Under the pieces are notes generated by a model. That model had not been told where the DNA came from, did not search any database, and saw only the letters and a list, made by a program, of their open reading frames with translations. From Axinella damicornis (lineage: Eukaryota > Porifera > Demospongiae > Axinellida > Axinellidae): a stretch of DNA of 64,000 nt. Shown in pieces: positions 50,322 through 61,650 of this stretch. Location: contig OZ007505.1 of assembly GCA_963931865.1 (NCBI GenBank), positions 14,615,495 through 14,679,494 on the forward strand, given 5' to 3'. The translations under genes and the position numbers were made by a program. Position 1 is the stretch's first letter; every line of letters begins with the position of its first letter.

Positions 50322-51111
50322 TAGACCTGATCTCGAGCTTGCTACAGACGTACACATCCCAGACTCCACGTACGCGCGTTCACAGCTGCAGTTTTCCGAA
50401 GTGGACGTGGCGGGGCGCGCGCACAGCTGCAGTTTTGGCGGGAACATTTACCGCTCTCTGGCCGGTTCAGAAGCGGAGCATGCAGGCCGGCTAGCGGCTA
50501 TAGGACACCTCTGAACTCAAGCATCATCAGTTCTGAAGTATATTTATGCATAATTTGTGGACTTAAAGCGAGGGGGTGACACTCCCATACACGCTGTAGT
50601 CAGAGCTGCGACCGGGCTTATCAGCAAATCTTGACCCGTATACTAACTAAGTAACAAGTAAGTACTAACTCTGGTCGCTAAGCGTTCTTCCGTATACTAT
50701 CGGCGGTCAAGTGGTCAACAGCTGAAATACAGCGCAGTCAAAGGTATAGACTACCTTACTGTGTGTGTTATAGTCAAAACAACGTCCTGTGAAAGATTAT
50801 CTCACCCTCACATAGAGGTACGTAGCTAGGTACTACGTTTACGTTTACTCAGATCGACATACGCTGTAATCGTCATTAATTGATTAATAGTATACGGAAA
50901 TACACTACGAACGTATACGGCGTCTCTAGTTGTTAAGGGTAACAGCCAATCAGATTTCGCCCCACAATTCACCCGGGGAACTAGAGTCGATCCGGAATAG
51001 CTTCACGGAGTTGGATTTTGTACTGTCAAAGTTCTTTTGCAGCGATCTTGGACTGAATCAGTGATCGACACGACAAAAAGCAGCCATCTGCTCTCTGGCT
51101 CGCTTTGACAA
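50322..51111. promoter_or_regulatory. Divergent intergenic region (putative bidirectional promoter)
   Basis: This 790-bp interval separates the ATG of the AAA+ gene (50,321, −) from the ATG of the coiled-coil gene (51,112, +). A CCAAT box lies at about 50,946 in ACAGCCAATCAGA. The segment 50,753–51,062 is repeated almost unchanged at 54,381–54,690, which suggests a self-contained promoter-plus-leader unit. No TATA box is obvious. Assignment as promoter is by position only. Confidence 0.5.
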
Positions 51112-53767
51112 ATGAGTCTCAAGTGAGTTCATGTACTATATTGAATTTCTATGTGTCCAACCCATTTTGTCAACTAACTCGGTATATGAGATGCGTGTCC
51201 GTTACAAACCAGAAGCGGCCGAGGGTACCCTGGGCATTTGCTTTCTCTCCCACACGGTTATAAGTACTGCTTCTAGCATCTGTGTAGACAAGGGGAGGGA
51301 GGGGCTGAAACCTGGGCCTCAGTTTTAAATTGAAGCAGCTGTTGATGTAGTAAGCATGTATTGTGGAGTCATGACTTGCAGTTTCGACCAACGAAAGTAC
51401 ACTATTCACCTGAAGAACATTCATAACATTAATTTTGTCCTTATACATGTATGTAGGAATAGTAAACGGTTATTGGTTACATAATTTTGCAGAAATTGCA
51501 TGTGCGATGTTTCTCTCACACTCTGCACTGTCACTTTCTGTTTTCACAGGATGCGGGGAGGCCAGTCTAAGACCTTCTACACGCCTGTACAGCGGCTTGT
51601 CATGCCACCACGTCCAAAGAGAAAAGGTGTGTGGAAGAAGTTCCGCCAACTCTTGACTCCCACCTGGGCCACCAAGAAGACAAATGACACCAGGGCCAAG
51701 CGTGACCAGTCCCTCCCCCCAATTCCTCAACCAGACAACAGCCGACAGTTACTCAACACTCCCTGCAATGACGTTCAAAGAGAACCCTCCCTGATATCAT
51801 TCAGTTCCATCCGGCCAGCTACTCCGACTTCTCTGTACAATCTGGAGGAATTGGAGGAGTTGGAGGAGGAATTCCTTGCTGGGTCCAATCCTGTATCCAA
51901 CTTGGATGAGTTTGCTACCAGCATGCCATCCAGCAATTGCTTGGAGGAGGATCTCCCTCCCAACCAACTGCAGCATGCCAAGAGTGGAGAGACCTTAGTG
52001 CCACTACCACAACTGCAGAAGGGGGAAGCATCTGCTCACAAAAACTCCACTTTTCAGCACCCAGGGAATCCCACTGCTCTTGAAGAGGAAGATGCCAAGG
52101 ACGCAGGGAGAGCAGTAGTAGTGGAGAGATCCTCTGCATCTGCCTCTACTATCCCAGTCCTGCCCAATGTGCCGCTCCCAAGACCGGTCAAACCCTCCAC
52201 TATCAACCTCAGAAGCCAGCTCCCGCCAATCGGAAGCAAGGCACAGCAACTGACAACACGTCCTGTCACTGCCCGCACCTGCTCTCGCTCAGTTCAGCCA
52301 TGCGCATGGGAATCTCCAGACTGGGAGAAAATGGGTAGTGATGACGATCTCCTCAACATGTACCGGGAAGACCTGGAGAAGCAAGAGTTGGAGATGGAAC
52401 TAGAAGAGTTGGAGAAGACACATGGTCACCTGAGTGTGCCAAGGCTCTGTCGGTACCTCAGGAAGCGTAGGAAGCGGATGCGGTTCAGGAAAGAAGAGGA
52501 ACAAGTGAAGAAGGTGAGTAAGATTACTCTATCTAATTACTCCAACAGTAAGACATTCTTGTCATGAAGAAAGATATCTGTCGCAGTAGTTTACCATGTC
52601 CTTGTCTCTTCCATCCAGCATGATAAGCTCGAGAAAAAGCTTGACAAGTCCCAACAGCAGCATATTGAGATGATGGCTGGGATGGCAAAGTTTGCTGCCA
52701 GCCAGACTGGTACCAGCCAGGCCACCCCCTCTGAGAATCCTGCTGTGAGCGCTGGAACAAAAGATAAAACAGAGGAGGAGAGGAGGGCCCAAAGAAGAAT
52801 GAGGAAAGCTGAGAAGAAAATGAAGAAGACTGAAAACCAGATTGACGAGATTGAGAAGAATGCCAAGAAAATGGTAGAGGCCAAAGAGAAGAAGGCTGAG
52901 AGGAAAGCCGAGAAGGAGCAGAAGCTCAAGGCTGAACAGCAGGAAATGGCCGAGGCCAAAGAGAAGAAGGCTGAGAAGAAAGCCGAGAAGGAGCAGAAGC
53001 TCAAGGCTGAACAGCAAGAAATGGCCGAGGCCAAAGAGAAGAAGGCTGAGAGGAAAGCCGAGAAGAAGCTCAAGGCTGAACAGCAAGAAATGGAAGCTGA
53101 GAGGAGGGCTAAGAGGGGAGTGAAGGCAAGGAATGGCTCGAGAAAGTCCTCAAAGGCGGCCCCACAGGTGAGCAGGCTGTATACTTGTTGACAAAATTAT
53201 TGGCTAATATTGCACACTACTAATCTTGTTCCCAGACCCAAACAACCCCAGCGAGGATCTCTTCCAGTATCACTTGTGAAGTGGAAGCGATCGTCTCTGG
53301 GGTTGTTTGGGTCTGGGAATGAGACTAGCACACTACTGTGTTGGATATCGTCAGGCCTCCTCACCTCGGCATCTGTCACTTGCAGTGCTAACACTGATGG
53401 GGTGAGAAGGCCTGGGAATGAGGCTACATTATACATTTTATAGTGTTACATCACAAGTTTGTTGTCGGACAACAACTATTATTGTTGGCATCTTGTAAAA
53501 GTCACGTTCAACTGTGGAATAATTATCCCATGGCCACATAGATAGTATTGTGAGTGACCTCACTTGGTTATTGTGCTCTTACAGTAATCATTGATGCTAT
53601 CATAACCCATACCCCCTCCTCACTGGTATATTATGCAGCTGGCCAACTGTGAAAGTATCAGCTCCACCAACAGTCAGACCCCCGCTCTCTTCTACTCCAC
53701 TGCCATTTCTGCTGCTACCCACCCACTGGATGGCCCCCCAATCACCAGGACCCAAACGCTATTTTAA
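51112..53767 (+). CDS. Charged coiled-coil protein, 4 exons, 550 aa, unknown function
   Basis: Exons 51,112–51,122, 51,550–52,513, 52,619–53,167 and 53,639–53,767 join in phase with GT–AG introns and end at TAA (53,765). The product starts MSLKMRGGQSKTFYTPVQRL. Residues 15–300 are Pro/Ser/Glu-rich and probably disordered, with a basic patch RPKRKGVWKKFRQLL. Around 310–330 is RKRRKRMRFRKEEEQVKK. Exon 3 is a Lys/Glu/Ala-rich coiled coil with a 25-residue unit (AEAKEKKAEKKAEKEQKLKA…) repeated about three times; the DNA repeats are 75 bp and nearly identical, implying recent internal expansion. No known domain is recognised. The C-terminal exon (LANCESISSTNSQTPALFYS…) is less certain because a gap follows. 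Confidence 0.7.
53222..53430. repeat. Two short hairpin elements of the CCCAGGC/GCCTGGGAAYGAGGCTA family
   Basis: The first (53,222–53,333) has arms CTTGTTCCCAGACCCAAACA and the complement near 53,300–53,330, with about 34 paired bases. The second (53,350–53,430) has AGGCCTCCTCACCTC and its loose complement, ending GCCTGGGAATGAGGCTA. Both lie in the last intron of the coiled-coil gene. Confidence 0.75.
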
Positions 53768-53801
53768 AAACCCACCATACTTATTAATAATGTTGCTGTA
53801 C

Positions 53802-54001
53802 NNNNNNNNNNNNNNNNNNNNNNNNNNNNNNNNNNNNNNNNNNNNNNNNNNNNNNNNNNNNNNNNNNNNNNNNNNNNNNNNNNNNNNNNNNNNNNNNNNN
53901 NNNNNNNNNNNNNNNNNNNNNNNNNNNNNNNNNNNNNNNNNNNNNNNNNNNNNNNNNNNNNNNNNNNNNNNNNNNNNNNNNNNNNNNNNNNNNNNNNNNN
54001 N
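53802..54001. other. Assembly gap (run of N)
   Basis: Two hundred undetermined bases directly downstream of the last predicted exon of the coiled-coil gene. Frames reported across it are meaningless. Confidence 1.
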
Positions 54002-54380
54002 GCACAGGGCTGAGCAGATGTATACCCTAGATAGGTAACTTTTATATCTTGGTACATTGTTTCTGAAATTTCTACCTATATTTTCCTGTACCATCGATCT
54101 TGTTACATTTCTAGATCTAGTACTTGTTGCCAAGCGGCAAGTGAGGCATGCAGTGTGAGTGTCCTAGGACACAGTCAAAGTGATTATTGCTTACTAGGAC
54201 TGCATAATATATAATTAGGACCACAGTGCACACACTCAGTGGCATGAAAAGCTCCCTAAAGCAGTTGTCGTAGAACTGTGCATGGTTGTAAAGATCTTTG
54301 GAGGCCAAACACTCTGGAATGTATCTCTAACTGCTCATTAATTTTATGCATGGTTACTGTCTCAGTTGGCAGCACATTTT

Positions 54381-54800
54381 ACCTTACTGTGTGTGTTATA
54401 GTCAAACAACGTCCTGTGAAATATTATCTCACCCTCACATAGAGGTAGCTAGGTACGGTACTCACTACGTTTACTCAGCGTGACATACAAAATCGTCATT
54501 AATTGATTAATAGTATACGGAAATACACTACGAACGTATACGGCGTCTCTAGTTGTTAAGGGTAACAGCCAATCAGATTTCGCCCCACAATTCACCCGGG
54601 GAACTAGAGTCGATCCGGAATAGCTTCACGGAGTTGAGCAGTTGGATTTTGTTACGTTCATTGTCAAAGTTCTTTTGCAGTGATCTTTGTGGACTGAAGT
54701 GAATAGCTTCCCAGAGTTGAGCAGTTGGATATTGTACGTTCATCGTCAAAGTTGTTTTGCAGCGGTTATTGTGGAGTGAAGTGAATACGTAGCTTCACAG
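54381..54800. repeat. Second copy of the coiled-coil gene promoter/leader
   Basis: 54,381–54,690 repeats 50,753–51,062 in the same orientation with few changes, including the CCAAT box and CGGGGAACTAGAGTCGATCC. It then contains an extra internal tandem repeat of about 100 bp (GAGTTGAGCAGTTGGATTTT and GAGTTGAGCAGTTGGATATT). The first-exon sequence ATGAGTCTCAAG is not found downstream. From 54,800 to 55,470 I see only AT-rich DNA with a few GAAGTGACTTTT repeats. Confidence 0.85.
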
Positions 54801-55477
54801 AGTTGACCTGACCACAGTAGTATTGGACTTCAAAGGGTTAATTTAATGTCAAAATGATGGTCAAGATTAGTCCAAGTCACTTTTGAAGTTCCACCCTGAA
54901 ACCAATGGTACTGATGGATTTCACTTGATGTACCATGTGCAAAAATGCTTGGACCAACCAAAACTTTGGACTGTGAAGTGATTATTAAATTTTTAGCACT
55001 CATTTAATATTACAATACATTTTCCCCATAGAAGATTAGATGATTGGTTTGAAGTGACTTTTCACAATGAAATAATTATATACCTGTTGAAGATATGTTT
55101 GTATATAACCTCCCATATAAAATCACAAACAACATATTTTGATCCTTTTGAAGTGACTTTTAACAATGAATTTTAGCAAGCATCATTGAAAATCAATAGG
55201 CACCATTAGCAGAGTGTGTCAGTAGCCTGTTTTAAAATGACAGGCACAACGATAATACAACAGCACAAACGAAAGCACCAGTAAATTGGAGCTAGCTAGC
55301 TAGCTAAGTTGGACAGAAGCCGGCTCATGCTTTCCCCCATCCAGTGCACTTACCTAAGCTGCAGATGTATCCAACTCATTCATTTCAGTTCAGCAGTTCA
55401 AAACTTGCATGATCATTTTGCAAAACGGTTTATGCCACAATTTTTTTTTTTTATGTCAAAGTACAAAGGTCAGTAAT

Positions 55478-55535
55478 TCGGGGCGCGCGCACACCGAACG
55501 CGCGCCCCAAACGTCTGGCCGGCCCGCGAGACTAA
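55478..55535. repeat. GC-rich inverted repeat related to 13,469–13,561
   Basis: GGGGCGCGCG…CGCGCGCCCC forms a hairpin and is followed by AACGTCTGGCCGGCCCGCGA, the same outer motif as in the palindrome at 13.5 kb. It appears to be a rearranged or half copy. Confidence 0.7.
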
Positions 55536-55640
55536 CCGAGGCCGAGTGCACAACGCCTTATGCACGTCGTGGAGATTTCAAACGAGGTCGTGAGTCGCTC
55601 ACGTCTTGTGGTACGGACACTACAGACTGACAGTTAAAAG

Positions 55641-55700
55641 TGCAGCCACGGGTGAGCATCAAATAGACTACAATGCCTCATCTCTCTATTTGATGCGCAC
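55641..55700. repeat. CATCAAATAG…CTATTTGATGCGCACC hairpin
   Basis: Same short inverted repeat as that upstream of NPRL2 (8,820–8,875). Here it lies about 30 bases before an exon-like segment. Confidence 0.6.
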
Positions 55701-55726
55701 CATATTAATTTTCTGTTCTATTCAAG

Positions 55727-55857
55727 AATGACGAGATGCAGGAAGAAAGAGCCAGCGTAGAAGAGGAAAATGATATGGAAGAAAGTGAAAGGAGAGTAGT
55801 GGGTAGTGACTTGGATGAAACAGGATGGGACAGAGTGAAGGCACTCTTCAATATTAG
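55727..55857 (+). other. Orphan exon-like segment, acidic
   Basis: After a good acceptor (TTCTATTCAAG) a 43-codon open segment reads NDEMQEERASVEEENDMEES…GWDRVKALFNI and ends at AG|GTCAGT. The closing GW-x2-V-x2-L pattern is vaguely like the C-terminal part of clathrin light chain, but the following conserved exon was not found. It may instead be another exon of the coiled-coil gene beyond the gap. Confidence 0.35.
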
Positions 55858-56046
55858 GTCAGTCTATTTATAATATATACGTGTACGTGTTGCTCCATCA
55901 GGGTGTAGTGACTAGTCTCATTCCCAGACATGTTTTTCACATGTGGTGGGGAGAAATAGTCTGATCAACTGCCTATTTCATTTTCACTCTGAATTGTACA
56001 ATTGTGCGATAATTGATGACATCATATAGTGGCACACCTGTATATG

Positions 56047-57550
56047 AACGTAGCCTCGTTCCCAGGCCATCACCCAACTTTTGTTCGTGTGTGGGAGAGC
56101 CTGGGAACAAGGCTACATGTATATAAGTATGGAATAAAGATAGATATCACTGTGATAAAGCAATTTGATTGGAGCGCCAAATAATCCTGGTGCTTGGAAT
56201 GAAAACGGAATAAGCCGTTCACTAGCCTCGTACCCAGGCCCACATGCGGAATGCGGAAGAGGGCCTGGTGACACTTGGCAAAATTCCCGTATGTGCACAG
56301 TCAGCATAACGGCGTAAGCAATTACATTCCTTACTTGGATGCATTGGAAATCACTGCGTAAGCGATTACATTCCTTACTTGGAAATCACGCGGAAGGTAG
56401 CTGTTGGTGATGGCTAAGTAGAAAGTCCTTGACAAGGAGCGACCAGAGGTGAGTCTTGAAGGCTAGAACAGCGGTTTTATCAAACGACTAGTTTTCACGA
56501 GGTAAAGAATGTAATTACTACGCAATAATTGGCAATGGACGAACGTGATTCACCTACCCGAAATCAATACTGCTAAGCTCAGCACATATGGGAATTTTGC
56601 CAAGTGTCACCAGGCCCACTTCCACGTTTCGCGTGTGGGCCTGGGAACGAGGCTAGCCGTTCACCAGGCTAATTTTCCCCGCCGCATGTGGAATATTGGC
56701 TGTGAATGTGGGCCTAATGTAAAGTGCAGACTGGGGACTTGTGTATACATGGGAACCATTGAGGTCTCTCACCACGGGCAGATACAGAATTTGTGAAGGG
56801 GGGGGGGGGGGGGGGGGGGGGGGGGGAGGGGGGAGGGAACCAATACATAACAGTACAATGACATGCTGCCGGAGGCAGTGCACAGAGGTGCGTAGTGCTG
56901 ATCAGTCCGCGCGAAGCGTCAGTTATCAGGATGGGCTCTCGTGGCACCTTCATGCTTTGCTCTGCAAGTTCCAGATGTACATGGATTGCAGGTCCCGGGG
57001 GCGCCATGTGCTTCTTCCTTGCTCAAATAAGTGCCACGTGCTAGCTAGGACATGCATAATTATGTATATATTATGGTGGGTGTGGTCGACTCAGCGCTCA
57101 CTCATTGTACTTGTATACGTAGCTAGCTAGCTACATAACTGCTGGTATGAGTGAGTTCAGCAGTGAAGACTGCCGATTCCACAGGTAAGTTATATTCGAG
57201 AGTAGAGACCTACTGTACAGTAGTCAGAAATATTTAGCTAGCTGTGTGCCAGTATGTATGTGTGTCAGTTCAAGCCCTCGCTCATGCTCGCTGAGGGGGG
57301 GGGGATGTGCCCTGTGTCCCCCCAACCCCCTGCTCACAATGCTTGCTGGTGTTCATACATGTAGCTCATCTGCAAACACCGGAAGACATGCATAGCTAGC
57401 TAGCTCAACAGTTACATAGCCTCGTTCCCAAACCCTCCCTAGCCTCGTTCCCAGGATCCTCCCCAGCCTGGGAACGAGGCTAGCCTTCCCCATGGCAACG
57501 CTTACAGTATGCAAATATGGGTGGGGTGAATGCCTGGGAATGAGGCTAAC
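56047..57550. repeat. Cluster of short AGCCTCGTTCCCAGGC hairpin elements and a poly-G run
   Basis: Members lie at 56,047–56,114, 56,222–56,286, 56,585–56,655 (right end), 57,415–57,482 and about 57,470–57,550, in either orientation. The poly-G run is 56,798–56,826. The segment around 56,265–56,300 reappears inverted near 56,560–56,620 (GGGAATTTTGCCAAGTGTCA). Together 56,222–56,655 may therefore be a larger inverted-repeat element. No protein-coding exon is evident from 55,860 to 57,140. Confidence 0.65.
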
Positions 57551-60500
57551 AGTTGCATGTGCTGTGTTGAGCAAATCCCATTTCTGGTAGTTACCCATAT
57601 TCTGTGGGTGGATATTCTTAGCGGTACAGCACACCAACTGTCGAGGAGTGGTATAAATAGGTTAAACCGAGGTCTGCGGGATTTAGAGCACTGATGACTG
57701 AACAGTTGCTACAGTGTAAATGTTTCAGTTGCTAATATAGACAGCGATTTGATTGGCTGCTGGCTGTATAGTATAAAATGCCTTAAACAATGAAACCCTT
57801 GGGGCCTATGGGATTCAGATCCCCTCGGTAACCTACATGTATAGACACCCTTGCTCTTCACACATGCACACACGCACACACACATGTAGATATGGTGAAG
57901 ACCTTCCGGAGGAGCTGCGTGACTTTCCCACAACAGTGTTGTTAGCCTCCTTCACTGGCTTCCTCTTTGGAGGGATGATTGGGGCCAGGCATGCTGGCGA
58001 CAAGTTCATTGCACTGAACCACAGCTCCAAGTTCACCTCCGTCATGCAAGCCCAGGTCAGCCCATGCTTGTAGCAGGAGACATCTTTCAGTTGTTTCCTT
58101 TCACAGTAGTTTGTCAAAATGAAAATATATATATGACATCATCAGCAACCTTAATTCTTGCTCATCATAGGGTTATGTAGTCTAGACACACCTCTTCAAA
58201 GTTATGAGCTTCTGAGTGTGATCAGGCGTACGCAGAAAATCATTACAACAGTTCTATGTGATATGTTTCTATACGAGTCTCGTATGTGATGTTATCATAA
58301 GCTGATCGAGGAAAGAATTAGTGGCAGTGTATTTTCATGGCATTTTGCCGTTGCAAAGGCGGGGCATTGAAGGACACTTCTATTCTTAGAGTATTAGAGG
58401 AGTAAGCACCTCACTTAAACGGTACTAAAATGCGTTTACTATGTGTAGATGCTTACCTGCGGTATTACCGTGCTCCGCAATATTCTATAGAATTGATTCT
58501 TGGACTTTGACAGTAGTTTGCAAACAAATTTTATTTTGCAACGTTTCGATCGCCGTCTTGTGATCTTCAGGCTTCAGGCACAGCTTGTTTGCGAACTACC
58601 GTCAAAGTCCAAGAATCAATTCTATAGAATAATTGGCTGTATAGTAATATTCATGTTCTATAGCACACCTCACGCATCTGTTACCTGCCACATAGCACAG
58701 TCAGCAGTTCTCCTTCCCCTGCAGCGTGAGCTACATGGTGCTGCCATGCTGGGGTTTGTGAGCAAGGGAGCAGGCTGGGGATGGAGGATGGGGGCTTTTG
58801 CAGGAATATTTAGGTCTGAACACTTTAGATCATGCCCTACAGAGTGATAAACAAGCTAGTAGCTGGGCACATGAGCTACCACCTTCTGAACATGGATGTG
58901 TATTTGTTCTACTCTGCCAAGTACATGTAGTCTCATGCCAAGACCTGACCCGACCCGCGAGGGGAGAGGGTCTGGTGCCGCAAGCCAAATCCTTGGGCTC
59001 ACTTCAGAATCTGAAAGCGTCCAATGAAATTGCAAAGCAGCACTTATTAGAACAATGCGGTAGTGAAATAATTCATGCATGTACTTCTGTGGATGACATC
59101 ATAGAACTATGGCCTAGTATACACAGCTATTTGCTGTGTGCTGTCAAGTCAGCTTCTTGTGTACACATGCTGTAGCCATCATCGGCTCTTGAAAGCAAGA
59201 TTCATCAGCTGCCATAGATCTGCGATCATCATTGAACGGTTTGCAGGAGTTCAACTTTCTACGCTGTCTCTACTTTTAAATTACAAGTATTCAGGCTTGT
59301 ATAACCAAACCCTCTCCCCTCGTGGGTGGGTCTGGGCTCAAGACCATCTCCCAACCCTACATAGTAACAGCTAGAGCAGAAAATAAAATATCAAGTTAGG
59401 CGCAGTATGTTTATTGTACACTACATATGTGCCGCAGTATGAAGTTGCTAGGCCACTATAGTATTTTCAGCTCTGATTCCATGTTCTTCTTACTGCAGTG
59501 GTTCTAATATCCTTTTGTCTACGTATCGGAATAAGGAAGATGCTCTCAACTACATTGCTGCCGGAGGTACATGTACATGTATGTGCAACGTTTGGTTATT
59601 GTAATCCAGAATAACACTGATGACTCAATAAGAAGATTTTCAGCTTTAGTTGTGATGTCACTTCCAACAATGTCCGTGAGTAGAATAGTGGGAGGTGGTT
59701 TAATGTGAAACAGCATGACCATGTCTAGGGTTGGGTTCCTTGGTTGGCACTGGGTAAACTGTTTCTCTCCTCCTTTGCACGAATGAGCTTAGAAAGCAGC
59801 CCTCTCACCTTGAAGTTTTATTCTCAGTTTGGATGGGGAGTCGTTGGTCTTGGCAGAATCTTTCTCATGATCATGTACGATATATGATTAATTGGCACTA
59901 TGATAGGAATGTTGCTAGTGAGTGAGCTATGATAATATACAATCTACACTCAGACCTCTTAAGCACATTCATGACTCTATTGCCACACCCACTCATTAAC
60001 AAGTACTCCTGATTGGGCAGTGCTAACCCTTTCTAGCTGAGACGGCCTTGGGATTGGAGGTGACGATAAGTCCATTCGCGTTTAAGGTTACAGGATACTC
60101 GTGCGTGCGCCGTGCAAAATGTATACCTAACTTCGCTAACCAAAAATCTCTGGTACGAAGAGCGTGACAACTTGATTCTGGTGGTGGAGGTGCGCTGTCA
60201 CAAGGTGCAGGGCATGACAGAAGCTTTTACCGATACACTGTATAGCCGTGCAAAAACGAGCAGTTCAGTTCACCAAAAAGCCGTATTTACCGCTTTTCTC
60301 GAGCGAGACAGCAGATAAATTTGCCAGGGATTATGCTATCAAAAAAGCAGTCAAGCCCATACATAGTATGCTACTTTCACCATTCTAACCCCCTTCGTTT
60401 TACAATGCTGGGAAGAAACCCGTCGCTATGCAATTACATGTACATCTGATCTGTATTAGAGATTTGACTTGCAGAAGTAGTGTGTATTTACCCTCTTCAA

Positions 60501-60856
60501 GTATCTAGAGGTATCTGAAGATGATTATTCATCTCCTGCTCCATGTACTTGTATTCGCATGCAATGTCTTCCCAGCTGTGACAGGCGGTCTCTTCAGAGT
60601 ATCAGCTGGACTGAAGCCCACGATTGGAGGCATGGTTCTTGGGACTCTGATCAGGTACGCATTTGTGCATTGAGGGTGGGACATTGAAACAAAGCTACAT
60701 GGCGTGTTCCTCTCCTCTCCCTCCACTCCTCACGACAGTATTCCATTAGGTCTGTTAATGCGTGGGCTAGATCTTCTGTTGGTGGGCAGTAAAGGGAGAG
60801 AGCAGATGAGAAGAGAGCGCTACCTGGCCAGGAGGAGGAGAGAAGAGCAATGGTGA
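57147..60856 (+). CDS. TIMMDC1: TIMMDC1, mitochondrial complex I assembly factor
   Basis: TIMMDC1 is an inner-membrane chaperone for assembly of respiratory complex I, related to the Tim17/Tim22/Tim23 family. Six exons join in phase: 57,147–57,184, 57,890–58,055, 58,725–58,813, 59,499–59,566, 60,576–60,654 and 60,739–60,856. They give 185 residues. Recognisable blocks are LASFTGFLFGGMIGARHAG (first membrane segment), GAGWGWRMGAFAGIFS, STYRNKEDALNYIAAGAVTG, and GLKPTIGGMVLGTLISIPLG, which match the animal protein in order. The C-terminus is highly basic (RRERYLARRRREEQW). The stop used is the TGA at 60,854. Since TGGTGAG could also be a splice donor, a further C-terminal exon is possible; the human protein is about 285 residues. 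Introns carry small mobile elements. Confidence 0.9.
58481..58631. mobile_element. 151-bp hairpin element in TIMMDC1 intron 2
   Basis: TATTCTATAGAATTGATTCT at the left and its exact complement at the right, with about 45 paired bases including GGACTTTGAC and TTTGCAAACAA. It has no coding capacity. Confidence 0.85.
58930..59345. repeat. Possible inverted-repeat element in TIMMDC1 intron 3
   Basis: GACCCGCGAGGGGAGAGGGT near 58,952 is complemented by ACCCTCTCCCCTCGTGGGT near 59,309. The surrounding CCAGACC/GGTCTGG-like bases partly extend the match. The interior has no recognised gene. Confidence 0.5.
60086..60350. mobile_element. Truncated TTAA hairpin element in TIMMDC1 intron 4
   Basis: It begins TTAA|GGTTACAGGATACTCGTGCG and follows the element at 24,245 for about 260 bp, to GATTATGCTATCAA. 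The right arm is missing. Confidence 0.8.
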
Positions 60857-61650
60857 GAGTGCTCCCCAACCTGAGTATCAATTATTTATAGATGCTTCCA
60901 ATTCTGATATTGAAATACATGTAAGCTGATCCGATACCACTGTGTGTCAATTTTCTTCACAAATTTTTTATCAAAACTCACCAGCATCCACGCAGAAATG
61001 CTTTCTCTTAAGGTTACGGGATACCGTGTGCTCATGAAATATACATAACGTACAAGCTACCTTTGTCCCTCCGCACAGGAATTAGCTAGAGACACGCAAC
61101 AAAAATGAGGTATAACAGCAACATGAGTACCTTCTAGCTGGTATGATCTTAGCGCCTGAGTATAACATGCCAACATGGGCAGTGGCATCAAAGTTCAAGG
61201 TGGAGTTGGCGATTTTTGGCGTCAGATTTTGCAATCATAAAGGGTTAACAGGCCAGCTTGGCAGCATCCATGGGAAGTTTTCAACTGACTGGAGGGCGGC
61301 TCTTAGCGAGTTCGCTTCACTGCCGTGGAAAAACGAGTGATGGTCGTTCATACCACACAGCCATCCGCTTTTCGCCCGATCAGGCAAGTACATGTAGAAC
61401 GCACAGTATCTCACGAACAGGATGTTTGTCTTGGTAAAACTCTTCAAGCCGCCCTGCCCCTTTCTTCGTAGAATTGAAGCAGTCTAATATACGGTTAGAT
61501 GTTGCTTCAGCGATAAAAAGTTGACGCCAAAGTCGCGTACACATGCCTCTGTTGACTGTAAACTGCAAGCACTGCACCACGCATGCGCAACTACTATAAA
61601 CATTATAGCGGCAAAATTGAATGACAGCAGATGCAACAAACAGTGTCAGG
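60857..61650. other. Intergenic region downstream of TIMMDC1
   Basis: No gene was recognised. A short relic of the TTAA element begins at 61,011 (TTAAGGTTACGGGATACC). A 65-codon frame at 61,143–61,340 lacks any domain. Confidence 0.5.

Noticed and set aside
52562..53086. Leu/Phe-rich 174-codon frame on the − strand
   Set aside because: It is the antisense shadow of the Lys/Glu/Ala coiled-coil repeats of the + strand gene.
53649..54133. Open frames of 73–129 codons across the second gap
   Set aside because: They consist mostly of undetermined bases.
55727..55857. Clathrin light chain exon
   Set aside because: Only a short GW-x2-V-x2-L pattern matches. The conserved following segment of clathrin light chain was not found downstream.
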